Source: Oxyruncus cristatus (taxonomy: Eukaryota > Chordata > Aves > Passeriformes > Cotingidae). From it: DNA of 64,000 nucleotides. The stretch is taken from contig VXAY01001311.1 in assembly GCA_013399855.1 (NCBI GenBank), forward strand, positions 871,344-935,343. Direction: 5' to 3'. Made by a program: the position numbers and the translations under genes. Numbering within the stretch: the first letter of the stretch is position 1; each line of letters starts with the position of its first letter. Below the pieces are notes generated by a model. It had not been told where the DNA came from, searched no databases, and was given only the letters and a program-made list of their open reading frames with translations. Positions 1 to 12,570 of this stretch are shown piece after piece.

Positions 1-1668
1 TTGAAAAAGCGGACTGTTTTCACTTCTGACCTCAACATCCAGGTTCTCTGCTTCTCTGCTCTGAAAAGGAATGACACTGCTGACACCTGATGCTAACACG
101 TGACAAATCCCAAACATCTACAGCCCAGGTGTTATTTTCACTTGATTTTCCTGAAGACTTACTCTTCTCCCAAATCCAGGTCGTTTCCTTTTTTTCTTTT
201 ATTTCCTTGCCTAGGAGACTTTATTAGGATTCACAGATGAACAAAGGATAACACCAATTTTACGGTGTTTCTTCCAGATCTACAGGAAAATGTATTGCTT
301 TAAAGTAAGGTCCCACCAAGGTACCCCTCTTGAGCAAAGAAGGGAGAGCCATCTGTAGCCCACAGAGGAAAATGAACGCTGCTGTAGTTTACAATAAATC
401 AATAAATTGTTCTTTCATTAACATGCCTTCAGCCACCATGATACTTTCGTAATCCTCAACGTACAATGTTTGTGTGGGTTGCTCACAGACCCTGGTCCGG
501 GGTATAGGTGGGGTAGCTGATATGTCATTGTGCTAACTTGTGTCAGGAGCCACCTCCCACGCAGCCATCATGTAAATGGAAGGAAAAGGGCAACTGCAGA
601 ACGTGCAAAACACTACTGCACATGCACAGAACAAGCCATTGTAGAGTAAAATATCTGTGTTTGCAAGTCAGGTGCATATAGTGTCCCTAACCACACTACT
701 GTGAGGATGGTGCTACAGTGGCAGAAGCAAAGCTTCAAAAACTGGACTATCTGTGCAATTTGTAGGCCTCCTCGGGCACATGCATTGCAATTTAGTCTCC
801 AGATACATGACTCTTTGCCTTTTTTCCTCCCTGGGGCCTTGGCTTAGCACAGAGCATAGATAGACTTCAACATGGACCCAAATCTTGGAGTTCACTGCTC
901 CAGTCGCATCTTCTGGCCTCTGTCATTGCTCATGGCCCGGCCGCTTCCCTCCCTTTGGCATGCACTGCAGTGCTACTCGCATTCTTCTGTTTGCTGTTGT
1001 CATCAGACCTTTGGAAGATCAGCGTCGTTTGGTCCATGAACAGCAACAGTGTAGTGAATTTACGGTCAAATAACTTGGTTAATTTTATGTGTGCAAGTGG
1101 ATAAACCCCAAACCTGACTGTTGTTTAGAGCAGTTTAGGTTTGCCAGCCTGGTTTCTTTGGTCTTCAGTTGCTGCCCCAAACACGAAGCCTTTCAACCAG
1201 GCAGATTTTCAGAAAAAGGGGACTATACAACTAGTGGCAAATCCTGCCTCTTTTTGTCAAGAGTAGTTCAGGTAAAGAATTCAGACACCTATTTCTTTAT
1301 TCTTCCATCCGCTGATGATGAAGTCTTTGTGTCCCATACTCCACCATGACCCCACTCTGTGATATGGGAGACAGGTCTCTCTGGAAGGCAGCTCCTTCTC
1401 TGTCTGGCTCCAGCTCAGCTGGAGCAGCCACAAGCTACTGCAGCAAAATGAGAGATCCTGCCCAAATCTAACAGAGGTGGTGGACCACAGGTTACCTTGA
1501 ACTTGTGCTGATAAAACCTGGGGTTTCCTAAAGGCAGAATACTTGGATTTATGAGCTTCTGGGTGCTTCTTAATATTGCTCCGTATCCATCGTATTATAA
1601 ACACACACAAATATCTATACACACTCCTCATGCTGCCTGAAGATTTTCTAAACTGTATTTCATGCTAC
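1..1668. other. Non-coding, no gene recognised
   Basis: All frames are broken by frequent stops, and the longest open stretches (about 60-116 codons) are of chance length. I see no splice-bounded exon, no repeat family I can name and no RNA gene. A run of 13 T follows at 1669-1681. Confidence 0.6.
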
Positions 1669-2014
1669 TTTTTTTTTTTTTCCTCTCAAAATGCCTCTCT
1701 CATACCTAGAGTTGCAGAAAGTGTCAGGCAGTTGCTCTCCCACAGAAAAATCCCCCAGCCCAGCACAGTGCCATCATAAAATGTGCTGGCATAAATCCTT
1801 CTTTTGACCCTCAAATGGCAACACATCAACCCGTTGGACTTGTGAGTCATTTTTGGGGGTGGGGGAACGTTACTTATTTTCAAAAGGTGAGAGTTATTCA
1901 ATTTGCTGTACCTGGATGCTGCACAACTCTTTGCAATAGTTACCAACAGGTGACATCACTGAAACTTATTTTTATGTCATTATCCTCACCCAAGGTAAAT
2001 ATGGAATGCTGTCA

Positions 2015-2220
2015 TGCCATTACGTGATGTAAATATGTCATCATAATTTGTCTTTACACATCATAAATATTTTATTATATGACATTATTACACCTCCAGA
2101 TATCTTTTTCCATATGAATAGTAATTACTCAAAGTATTTACTGTAATTATGTCACTTGATGAAATTACAGTAATTACATCGAAAAATGATAGCCCATGAC
2201 TAATGAATTAAAATAGCATG
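2015..2220. other. AT-rich block with an 11-bp inverted repeat and TAATTA motifs
   Basis: The stretch is strongly AT-rich. Arms TTACTGTAATT (2138-2148) and AATTACAGTAA (2163-2173) form a perfect 11-bp hairpin with a 14-nt loop. AGTAATTAC occurs at 2120-2128 and again at 2169-2177. TAATTA cores are the kind of site bound by homeodomain proteins, so this could be a conserved non-coding element. Simple AT-rich drift can also give this pattern, and conservation cannot be judged from one sequence. Confidence 0.35.
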
Positions 2221-3325
2221 GAAATTCGCATAAAAATGACATTAAAAATGTTAAGGATCTGCGGCAAACTTACAAAAGCAAGGAAATTCATAATTAAGAA
2301 CTTAATCTCTAATAACATTGCAGTGTGCCACAGTTTTAGATTATATCACAGAAGAAGGAAATGGGGGGAAAAAATAAAGAGGTGTTACCTGAACAGGAAT
2401 AAAGTGCAGAAGTGAGCAGCTGCAAAGCATGACCTGTGTATTTTGCATACTTGTGCACAGCAGTCTAGGCCAGTGCTGTGCAGCAGCATTCAGTGGTGTT
2501 TCGCGAGGAAGAGAAAGCAAAGGACCGAAGACAGAGCTGAGGTAAGGAACTGTCACTTGCGTGGAAGCTTCTACCTAAGAGCCATCAGGGAACATAATTT
2601 TTTGATAGGTCAGGATAAAATCACTGAAGGACCACAGAGCCAAACTTAGGAGCAGGATGACTGGCAGATCCCAGAAACACGTGTGGGTCTCCCAGCAGAC
2701 ATGAAGCTTTGACACCTAAGCTTTGGTCACAGTTTTTATAATGCCACTGAACTCTGCAGGCAAACAAATATTTGCACAAACTTCCCTACCCCAAGCAGCC
2801 ACACAAGGTCCTGCTCTGCACCCACGCTGTGCTCTTGCTGCCTCTTATACCCCAGGGAGGCACAAGTCCCTCTATTGCAGAGAAGATTCACAACCAAATC
2901 TTTTGCATTCAGACCTTCTTGACAACAAGATGATTTATTATTGTATTAATTTGTAATTCCATTCTTATTTTCTGCATGAAAAGAAGTTATTCTGTGGTTA
3001 AACACTGGTGGTGCTGGAGAAGCAAAGAGGAACCACTGATATCAATAGTGCTTGTTTGCTTCCTCACTGAGGAGCAGGCCATGAGTCCACACATGAGAAA
3101 AATTCAAGATTGTTCATCTCCTTTCACAGCTTGTTGGCACTCTTGTTGGTCCCAGTGAGGTACAGTACCTCCATGGACCTCACCGACTTTTGAACTTGCC
3201 CCCAAGCTGCTTTCAGTCTGAGGTGCTTAAATTATATGGTACATCAGACCAGGAAACCCTACTGAACTGAAACAGCTCCCCTCCCCACATGAAAAAAAAA
3301 TCTGGGGTTTAGCTGAATTAAAAAG
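2221..3325. other. Non-coding, nothing recognised
   Basis: Unique-looking intergenic or intronic sequence. Short ORFs are of chance length. No named repeat was seen. Confidence 0.5.
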
Positions 3326-3437
3326 GAGACAGACAGACAGTCAGACAGACTGGGATAGAGGGGTGGTCAGGGAGACAGAGAGAGAAAAGAAAAAGAGAAA
3401 AGGGAAATAAGGAAAGAGGGGAAGCGAGAAAGAAAAA
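3326..3437 (+). repeat. CAGA microsatellite grading into a purine-rich (GA) tract
   Basis: Positions 3326-3350 are an imperfect (GACA)n run interrupted by one T. They are followed to about 3437 by nearly pure A and G on the plus strand. This is simple-sequence DNA. The 65-codon minus-strand ORF over it is an artefact of the missing stop-forming bases. Confidence 0.75.
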
Positions 3438-3810
3438 CTCTGTTTTCAGTTAGAAAATCCAGTAATAATTTAATATATGGTGCCATTTTAGAAAATGTGC
3501 TATTCATATTTATGAAAGGCTTAATAGATGCAGCTGCATCCTTTAACAAATTATTATAAGGCATGGTATGAAATGCATTAGTAAGAAATGCTTAACAGAT
3601 GATGCTGTGACAAGCTGTTACAACGCGTGTTATAAGACGTCAGTATTATTAAATCTATGGGCTTGGTTAGCACATGAATATAAATAATTTTTATGCATGC
3701 TACAAATTGCCATGCTTTATTAATAATGAAGTGTTTATAAATGGAACCTTACTGTAAAACATTATTAAATGCAGCTACTCAGAAGACCTTAGAGTAATAC
3801 TATGGTAGCA
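3438..3810. other. AT-rich CNE-like stretch or ancient repeat
   Basis: The stretch is dense in short related words such as TTATAA, AATGCA and TTAATA. They recur in a loose pattern resembling ancient amniote repeats or conserved non-coding elements with homeodomain and TATA-like words. No ORF is supported. I cannot choose between an old repeat and a conserved element without alignment. Confidence 0.3.
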
Positions 3811-3973
3811 TTATCATGCTGAGAAACAGACTAGAAAGGCTGCTTTATTTTACTGTCTGAGTCAACATGGGTTCAAACACACTGGGCTTTGATTCCTGAA
3901 AACCCATGTGGTAGGGGCCACTAGTAGTCACTGGTTGAAAGCTGCTGTTGTCACATTCTTTGTTACTCTGAAA

Positions 3974-4050
3974 TCACTTACACGGGATTTACACCAATGT
4001 TAGTTACGAGTGCCAGCGGAGTAACTCCTGATTAACCCTGCCGTAAGTGA
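3974..4050. repeat. Short palindromic remnant of an ancient repeat
   Basis: TCACTTAC at 3974-3981 pairs exactly with GTAAGTGA at 4043-4050, and imperfect pairing continues inward. The interior carries the phrases GATTTACACCA and GGAGTAACTCC. These words recur in old palindromic repeats of birds, turtles and crocodilians. The element name cannot be given from memory with certainty. Confidence 0.4.
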
Positions 4051-5930
4051 TACATGCTGCAGGCCACGTTATTTTCCTTCCCAAGTGAGATCTGGCTGAA
4101 AGGTAACTGTGTGTTGTAAGGCATTCTTATGGGGGGAGGGGAGGGGAAGAAAAAAACCCCACAAAAACAAAACACAAACCAGTGTGTAGATTTGAAATGT
4201 GCAAGTCCCTGTGTCTCAGATTCTGCCCTTCCAAGAGGTATCTTCCAAAATGTTATTTCTGCATTAAAAAGAAACATCTTTACTGGGCTATTTAAAAAAA
4301 TCATGTTGCTCCAGAAGTTACCATGACTCAGTAGCACGCAGGAGTGGCTCTGCTCAGTGGCCTGAGCATCACGGAGGAAGGGATCATTTGCTTTTATTCC
4401 TTTAACTATTTCATGCCTTCATGACCGATGTTGTCTGAGTACTACATGGAAGGTACCAATGTACTTACAGAGAGAGAGCTACTACCACAAAACATATGTC
4501 TTGGCCTGCAGAGATTGAAACTCATGGATAAAAAGACGTAGCAAGTCTAGGACTACATAGGCAAGAAATGTTTACCATGTGATGGCAAACAAAGTCTTTT
4601 AAATTCTGTTACTTCTTTTTCCCTAGTTCTCAGTTTAGTTAATTTTTAAATGAGAGTCTCTGTTTTCAACCATGTGCATCTCCTAACTTTTAATGCCAAC
4701 GTATTTTAAAGTAATTTTTCACAACTCCCAGGTTATTGGTGATCGTCTCCTCTGAGCTGTAGCTTACTATTTTTAGTAAGGATTTCTCGAAAGAGCAGAG
4801 TTCATGTTGAACTGAACTGGGACAGTTGCATGGGAGGATCCCTCTTCTGCGCCCTGTAAGTGCATCTTGTTTCCTGATCCAGCCTGCAACCTTGTATTAG
4901 CAGCCAGCACACAGGGGTGTAGAGCTCTCTGCAGGGGAAAACTTGCACCCGTTAGAAACCAACCCCATAACGTACTCACACGTGAGGCTGTGGGCACAGC
5001 CCATTTCTCTCATAAAGCCTTTCATGTCTGCTGGTATTGCCTTATCTCAGCACTTCAGCACAGAATAGAGGAGTTTTAACGCAGCTTTCCAAGGGGACCT
5101 GAAGTGTAATGAGAGGGACACCAATGGCCAAATGTAGAGAAATGTGTAGGTGTCCACAGCTGATGATTTCAGTGGAGTCAAAGTCACTCAGCGCACCTGG
5201 CATCATGGGCCATCTGGAAAAAAAAGGTGTGACCCAGGATCACTCAAGCCCTGATGCAGCAACTGGACAATCCCTCTTCTCTTCCAGCTCTGCTCCATGT
5301 AATGCCAGCAGCCAGAGCAAGTCTCTTCACAAGTGATACAGACCACTTCATTTATCACCTCTATTATCACCCAGGAATTGAAAAACTAAACAAAAATATT
5401 ACCTAACTGCATGAAGCTCATAAATGTTGCAGATGGGTTCATTCTAAGTTCTTGGCAAATGTTCAAATAGATTTTTTTTTTTTTAGCAGATATATTCTTA
5501 TACTGACCAAAGCCATAGTCTTCACTGCTTTACTTCTTTTTTTCTTTCCCCTCCAGTGTTTCATGGCACACACAGCTAATGTCAAATAAGCATGCTGAAG
5601 GACTTGTATTTATCTATTAGCCTTGATGTGATTGCAATCTTCTGTATCTTCATGCAATAGTTTCTGTCTAGTTTACAGTCCCTCCTGCTATAATTCATCT
5701 CATATCACTTATTTTCTTTGTTTTCCCATTCTTCATCATTAATTTCTGAGCCAACTTTTTACTTATTCCATGACTCCTGAGCCCGAAACATTATTATTAA
5801 CCTTGGATGTGGAACTTGGTCCAATATTTTCTCTGAAGTGTAAACAGCTCTGGCATTTTGTTACAAAATTTGCCATTGTGTTCCAAAACACTCCTTACTA
5901 TAAACTTTGAAGGTCATTCATGTGTTTCCC
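4051..5930. other. Non-coding; one fragment of an ancient repeat
   Basis: No gene was seen. GCATCTCCTAACTTTTAATG at 4676-4695 matches the core of two other fragments at 23153-23191 and 33914-33952, so it is probably a small remnant of the same old repeat. A T13 run lies at 5472-5484. Confidence 0.45.
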
Positions 5931-5938
5931 CCTGTAAC

Positions 5939-6154
5939 CGTTTCAGCTCCAGGTGGAGCCTCCTCTGTCACGCTGGAGCCGGGAAAGGGAGATGTCGAAA
6001 CCGCAGGAGTCAGCGCTTCAGAAATCACACCCAGCTTTGCACTTTGGCAAGAGGGCTCCCTTCGTTCGAGGAAATACGGGATTTCCACATCGCGCTGCTT
6101 AACAGGAACAAAAAAAGGGCAAACGCCGCTTTTGGGTCAGATGGCCCTCCCTAG
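5939..6154 (+). other. Exon-like GC-rich patch behind a strong splice acceptor (unconfirmed)
   Basis: The sequence just before 5939 is a long pyrimidine tract ending CCGTTTCAG, a textbook splice acceptor. The patch after it is GC-richer than its flanks, retains several CpG and is open in two forward frames past 6150. The third frame closes at about 6101. One open frame starts with the residues PGGASSVTLEPGKG; another includes the residues LPSFEEIRDFHIALL. I recognise neither, and I see no unambiguous donor. It could be a real terminal or internal exon of an unknown transcript, or a chance GC patch, because low AT content lengthens ORFs. Confidence 0.18.
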
Positions 6155-6330
6155 CCTTTCAAGGCTTTCCAAGATCCATACAGGGTTCCCGCAGGATTGT
6201 GAGGGACAGGAAGAGACAGAAAGGAGGCACGAGTCCCACTGAATGCCTGGGTTGGAGCTGACTTGATGCAAACCCGAGGTCCGAGGCTGAGGGCAGGACA
6301 CGGCTTGGAGTGTTAAAGCCCTTACATGGC

Positions 6331-7587
6331 CAGCCATGCACCCTGTAAGCCCTGCACACTGCTTGGTTGCAGCACGATGGGAAGCCACCTCCTACCTGCT
6401 CACTCTCCCCATTCGTCAGGTAAAGCCACAGCAACAGGAAAACAGTCTTTGGTACTTTTGAAGCACCCCTTGAGCTTTTCCATGCGTCGGTTGATTGATA
6501 GCGTTATTACTTAGCACGTCTTTATATCTGCAGTAACCGTAGCAATCAGCAAAACAGCAGACAACTGTATTAACTACGACTGGGGAAAAGTGAAAATAAC
6601 ACCTGGCATTTAGCACAGTTCGTCAAAGGATCTCAAAATGCTCAGCAAACTTTAATAAAGACACATGACGCCCAGTGAGTCTGGAAATATTGTGACAGCC
6701 GTATTAAACCCAGCCAAACTGATAAATCCAGGCACGCTGGAGCGGCACCGGCGCAGCAGCAAGGCTGTCGCCTCGGGGTAGTGCTCTGCTGGGGCGTCAC
6801 CTCTGTTCCCCCCTGCCAGGGCTCCTGGGGAAGCCTCCCTCTGCCCAGCGCTGCCCTCCAAAACCTCTGGCACTGGGCCAGATCCAGCACTTTCCGTCTT
6901 GCCTGCATCCCGCAGGCATTTGCCTGGGAGCGTCAAACGCACCTATCCTGCTGGCTCCTCACCCTTCCTTCCTGTGGCATGATGGATAGATTGGATTGCA
7001 GGAAAGCAGGACTGATGATGGTCCTGTTTAGCCTTTATTTATACACTCGGTTCACTCTGCATTTCTGTTTTATACGTTTCTCTATTCAGATGATGTGTGA
7101 ATTCCATGTACACTTTTTTTCCCTCGGAGTCATGCAGCGAGTGTTTGTGCATCTGTATTGTGCTCTACTTTTCCTCATGTTCACAGATTTTTATTAAAAT
7201 ATTTCCATAAAACAGGTTGTTACCAAAAATAAATGAACACATACAAATTAATACATAAAAACAGATGAGTTATATAGAATATTTACAAACAATGGGATGG
7301 AATTCAAAACTTCTCATAAACACAACATACAAACAAGCATATACATACCCCGTGTTTACTAGAATTTATTTTAAGAGTTACTTAGTAGTTCTGAGGTAAG
7401 CTTAGGCTGACAGACAAGATTTTTCTTCCCATTGCAGATTGAGGGTGCGTCAAATAAATGTCATTTAACAGCTAAATGACGAAGATCTTATTTTGTGCCC
7501 AACTCGTGTTTCCTCAGCCTGTAGAAATAAACACACGCGGTGTAAAACTTGGGCTCAAGAGCGGTGCTGACATGACCAAGCCTCAGT
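6331..7587. other. Non-coding with a GC-richer patch at 6690-6990
   Basis: Overlapping ORFs on both strands (88-138 codons) come from the GC-richer patch at 6690-6990 and do not resemble a known protein. From about 7190 the sequence is AT-rich with AATAAA-like words. No gene is supported. Confidence 0.5.
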
Positions 7588-7659
7588 CTTCAGGTGTGGT
7601 AAAGGAAGCACAGGGCTTTAAGTGCACTGGCCAAGGTTAGGCAGCAGGTGAGCGGCACC
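7588..7659 (-). repeat. MIR/CORE-SINE-like remnant
   Basis: The plus strand contains a recognisable reverse complement of the MIR core: GAAGCACAGGGCTTTAAGTG followed by GCCAAGGTTAGGCAGCAGGT. This corresponds to the MIR words around GGCACAGAG, TTAAGTGACTTGCCCAAGG and the following CAG-rich part. It is a decayed, truncated ancient SINE. The match is by eye and the divergence was not measured. Confidence 0.55.
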
Positions 7660-10600
7660 ACCGAGGGTCCTGTCTGCTGCTTTCACCTCCTCTACTTGTT
7701 ATCTAAAACACTGGAAAGATAAATATCATGGTGAATAACAGATATCTACAGCAGAGCATTCAGGGAGAGGGTATGCCCCCAAGCTCTGCAAAGGGAAAAG
7801 GATCCAAAAAGTTAATGGCTGTCTCAACCTTTAGTCTAAAATAAAAGTTAAGCAAAATAATAATGTTGAGGGCTCTGCAGTGCAATTCTGGCTTTAGTAA
7901 ATCAAGTCTACTGAAGGCAGTGGAAACAGCTGGTTGATTCAAGTTCCCAGACTATTTATGTGAGCCTGTGCTTTGCCCCACAGCCTGGTGCTGGGCTGCA
8001 TTGGCTGTGCTGAGGGCTGGCAGGCGGCAATCAGCCCCTCATGGCTGGGACTCCTGTGTTTTCACAACAGGGAGAGTCCAAGTTAAATGCTCATCCTCTC
8101 CATCAGCGTTGCCAGGCTTCTCAGGTGTAAGGTGTGCAGTACTGCACTGGCATACAAGCCACTACAACCTTCTAGTCAAACTGATAGGAGCAAATATTCA
8201 CACTAACATCCTCGGGCTGCAGAGGCAGAACTGGAGAGTTCTTAATCACGGTCTCCTGCCTTTGCAGCGCAAGATCCCCTTTGCACCCTTTGACAAACAG
8301 GAGGCTTATTAAGCTAGGGAAGTCAGGGCTGACTTTTTCTCTGTTTCCAAGAGGAGCCTGTTTTGTCAACGTTTTGCCAGAGTCTGGGAGTGTGAAATTG
8401 GCTGTTCATGTGCAGCCTGCACAAGTACTGTAGTTTGAAAGTGAAGGCAATTAATTTTAGTTGTTGACTTAAACTGCTGTTGAGAGGTACTTCATTTCCC
8501 GATTCTTCCTCCTATAAATAGATTAAGGGTTACATGAAAGTCAAGTTCTGCTCGTTTGTCCTCCCTCTAGATAGATTTCCCATGACTGCTTATCTATCAG
8601 CTCCCCCCCACTCCTTAACACAATTTGTTTCTCAAATTAATTTAGCTCGCTCGCTCTCATTGGTCCACAGCCAAAAAAAATTGTCTCCTCTTCCTTCTTC
8701 TTTTTCCCTAAAAAAAAAAAAAAGAAAAAGGAAACAAACCAAACCACTTCAGAATTAATAAAGGCAGATTGAGCAACGTGTGTTGAACTTACGATTGAGA
8801 GAGCTAAAGAAAATGTATCTTTTGGCGGGATAAACATTTGTGTTAGCAGTCTGGAAGGACTACCAGTGCTGGAGAGTGGTAGCTCTGCACACAGCGCCTC
8901 GATGGCTCCGTGCATGCACTTCTCACCGATACTCATGGAAGCTGCATGTGCCCAGCAGCTGCAGTGTAAATCCCTCTGCTTATTAATCAGACATTATTGG
9001 CCAAATTTTCTTAATATTATTTATTCATGTACTGGCTGCAACTTTTTTTCCTTGCTTTCTGGTATGAGCCAAGAAGAAAACCATTAGATCTGTAAATGTA
9101 AAGGACAGGTTTGTTTCCTATCTAAGCTTATTTGCAAGAAGGAATATTACCAATGCTGAGGATATTTAAAATGTCCAACTTGAACACACACACATTCACA
9201 CTAGAGAAACAAAATTGATTGATTCACACTGATGTGCCCGGAGAAGTTGAAGCTCCGTCCTGTTGTTTAATGCAAATTAATCAGAGTACTTGCCCCTGGG
9301 CTACCTCATCCCTTCCCTCCACAACAGTTCCAGTCCTAGGACCCAGGCCATAAAACACACAAAATAAATATCTAGTGTGAGGGTTTGAAGGACAGCCACA
9401 TTTTCTGGCTCAGATAAAGACGTCGAGATAAGTACGAACCCCTGTTCGTAAGGCAGCATTTGTATTTTTCACAGAGTGCATATTTAAAGAAAAAGAATTC
9501 CTTCATCTAAAGATTCTGTGGTTGTCTTACTGCCGCTCATCTGATCTCTGATCTGGAGCTGCAAAATTAATTTACTCTTCACCATATAATATAGAGCTGA
9601 ACAGAATTAGAAAAGGTCTGTGTTTTATCTCTGGAGATGCCAAATCCTTATCTGCTGATACTGCACTACTGAGCACTTGCCAAAAGGGGAGGAGGAACAG
9701 AATAATTTAAAAATAATAGTGAATATTTGGAGATATTTAGATATATTTAGATATACTAACCTCTCTGATAATTTGTATTCTAGGGCGTAGGAATCTGTGA
9801 TTATTCAAGGTACCTAAAATGTTTTGATACCCCAAAAATGGTTTTTAATTTGTGAAGGGACTGTGCCATACATTTCAGAGCTATCACACAGATGGGCTTC
9901 CTGATCACCGTGTTTTTCTCTTTGACTATTTGTGATATTAAAATTAGAGGGTTTCACATGGTGTTCATCAGCTTGGCCAGAACAGTTGTTCTCACTGCAC
10001 TGCTGACTGTTCTGAGGTCCCAGTTGTGTGAAGCCACGCTGCTGCACCTCTCAGCACTGCTGAGCAGTAACAGACTAAGTGCAGCTGCCATGTGGTGTGG
10101 TAAGCCTGACACCACACAGACCAGCTAAAATTAATGTGCCTGTGCAGATATCTTGGTGGTACAAGAACAGTAAGCCTGACATCTCCCAGAAATATTGGGC
10201 TCATTCGTCCATCCAGGAAACTCAACATGTAGCGTCACCTTCTGCAAACGTCTGGAGTTAAGACCCTTGCACATCTTTTAAGCACAGTGACATTCTGGGA
10301 CAGTAGAAAGAGGAATACAAAACAAGTGGAGTTTGCCTGTGAACTGAAAAAAGTATAAGTGTTGGTTAAATACTCACAAAGGCAATATAGAAGGTATAAA
10401 AGGTGGCAACATTTTGGACTATTCCTTCTCTCGAAATATTTAGATAGAATAATAGAATACTAAGCAGCCGATAAGTTAATCAATGAACTGTGCACCCATA
10501 TGTTGGTAATTTTGTGCTCCAGACGTAAAATTAAACCTTCAGTGGGAAGGCACCCAGTAAAACTATCTATGAACTACATTGATGTCATTACAGCAAAGTA

Positions 10601-12006
10601 TTACTATTAGAACAACAGGATAAAACCAGGGCTTGTTTTAAGTACTGAGATAAGTCAAACATGTCAGGCAGCCACTACACAGCTAAAGATCCAGGTCAAA
10701 GCACTGGATGCTGAGTGTGACAACTGCTCTATGCAGAAAGAAATTGTAAAGCCTGTTTTTTAAATAGGGACTCTTCAAGATAATAAACAAACAAAACTAC
10801 CATTTAGCTGTCACGTTGCATCATTTTATATCTCACCCGATGCTCCTGTAATTGTTGCCAGTGATTCCACACATGAATTGCACAGTGGGGCACACAAAAT
10901 TGTTAAGGTAATAGGTCAGGTTACATCATTGCCACCATAGGTTTTCAGGAGCTCTCAAACCCTGTTCAGCAGAAGTGTGCATTTAAATGAGACTCACCCT
11001 GAATTTCAGAAAAGCCTACTTAACTCTTGCTTGTTCAAAATCCACAATACAGAAAATAGCATCAAAATTCAACAAGCATTTTGAAATAGATTTAGGTCAC
11101 TACATTCTCCTCAGGGCTGTGGTGTGAAATGTTTCCATCTCCCATTGTTACTTGGAGTCGGACATTGATCTATTCTGAGGTAATTATCATTATTTTGCTG
11201 GATCTGGTTTTAGGACTTTTTTTTTCTTTTTAATTTTTGCTTCAGAAAGATGATAAAACAAAAGGGGCTAGCTCCTTCTTTTAAAAAATTATCCTTGCAG
11301 TCGTGAATTGAGATTCCCAACAGAGCTGACATTTTTGAGTTCACCTCTGGCTCTCATGAGCTTCTTTGCTCTGCACAGAAGTGTGCGGTGGCACCCAACT
11401 TTCACCTCTCCCTTCTGGCCCATTGCTGCTTCTCCAGCATCTGGCTTTAACGTGATGGTGTTACCTTCCTATTAAGCTTAGTCTGAAGTCATTTTTTGCC
11501 CTGGGTTCAGCCTGTCCTGACCAAGCTTCAATGCAAAGATAATTGTTGCAGTGCTAAAGTTTTACCTGATGGGTTGAAGACTTTGCTGATGACTATTTGA
11601 GATAATTCTACGCCTGGCCCCGCCCTTTATTTCTTCCGTTTGCTTTTTTCTTACTAAAACATCCTGAGTGCAGCTGCAGCTTGCAGTCAATTTTTTGACA
11701 GATAAATCTGCTGAGAAATTTTTGAATTGAACCTTGTTGTCCCGCTCTCCTTTTCATCAAAGGAAGAATAAATCCTCTTACTGGATGTTAAGGAGTCTCA
11801 GATTGTCCCAAATCTGAGGACAAGACAGATAAGAGACATGGGACATTTCAATGCTCAAAGCATACTGGGGCATAGACACACGTTGTGTGTATATATTCGG
11901 ATTTATTTACACATGTGGGGGTATCACATATATGATAAAAACATGGAGGATGTTGTATATCCATATACACACTATACACGTAATATATATTTGTGTTTGT
12001 ATACAG
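7660..12006. other. Non-coding, no gene recognised
   Basis: AT-rich sequence with homopolymers (A14 at 8710-8723) and a short tandem of ATATTTAG-like units at 9724-9757. The region just before the CR1 insertion (11880-12005) is rich in TATA/CACA simple sequence. ORFs of 60-114 codons have no splice context or family resemblance that I can see. Confidence 0.5.
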
Positions 12007-12570
12007 ATTGAGGGAGGGGATTCTACCCCTCTACTCCACGCTGGTGAGACCCCACCTGCAGTGCTGCATCCAGCTCTGGGGGCCCCAGCATAGGAAGGAC
12101 AGCTCCTGTTGGAGAGAGTCCAGAGGAGGGACACCCAGTTGATCAGAGGGATGGAGCACCTCTCCTACGAGGAAAGGCTGAGAGAATCGGAATGGAGAAG
12201 AGAGGGTTTTGGGGTGACTTAATTGTGGCTTTCCAGTACCTGAAGGGAGCCTACAAGGAATATGGAGAGAGACTATTTAGATGGGCCTGGAGTGACAGGA
12301 CAAGGGGGAATGGATTTCAACTGAAAGAGAACAGGTTTAGATTAGATATTAGGAAGAAATTCTTTACTGTGAGGGTGGTGAGGCCCTGGCACAGGTTGCC
12401 CAGAGAAGTTGTGGCTGCCCCATCCATGGAAGTACTCAAGGCCAGGTTGGATGGGGCTTTGAGCAACCTGGTCTAATGGAAGATGTCTCTGTTCATGGTA
12501 GGGGAGTTGGAACTGGATGATCTCTAAGGGTCCCTTTCAACCAAGGCCATTCTATGATTCTATGGTATCT
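12007..12570 (+). mobile_element. CR1 non-LTR retrotransposon copy 1, 5'-truncated
   Basis: This is the 3' end of a CR1 LINE, the dominant interspersed repeat of birds. It runs from within ORF2 (reverse-transcriptase protein, C-terminal part) through the short 3' untranslated region to the tail, which ends in the CR1 8-bp repeat ATTCTATGATTCTATGG at about 12550-12566. The 5' truncation joins TA/CA simple sequence. Truncation at the 5' end is the normal outcome of target-primed reverse transcription. CR1 makes no target-site duplication of fixed length, and none is claimed here. Confidence 0.95.
12017..12476 (+). pseudogene. CR1 ORF2 C-terminal remnant (copy 1), disrupted
   Basis: The final part of the CR1 reverse-transcriptase ORF. 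The stretch from 12192 to the stop at 12474-12476 is open and contains the family signature residues RLDIRKKFFTVRVVR and, at its end, ARLDGALSNLV. Upstream, the same protein continues in a different frame (residues [14 protein letters not shown]). That frame has an in-frame stop near 12090. A deletion of about ten bases near 12190 relative to the usual CR1 sequence separates the frames. It cannot encode an active enzyme: the endonuclease and catalytic reverse-transcriptase domains are absent by truncation. Confidence 0.9.

Noticed and set aside
6642..7197. Overlapping ORFs of 88-138 codons on both strands
   Set aside because: Open frames on both strands follow the GC-rich patch; no splice sites or recognised domain.
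12192..12476. Apparent 94-codon plus-strand gene
   Set aside because: It is the ORF2 C-terminus of CR1 copy 1, a truncated retrotransposon, not a host gene.
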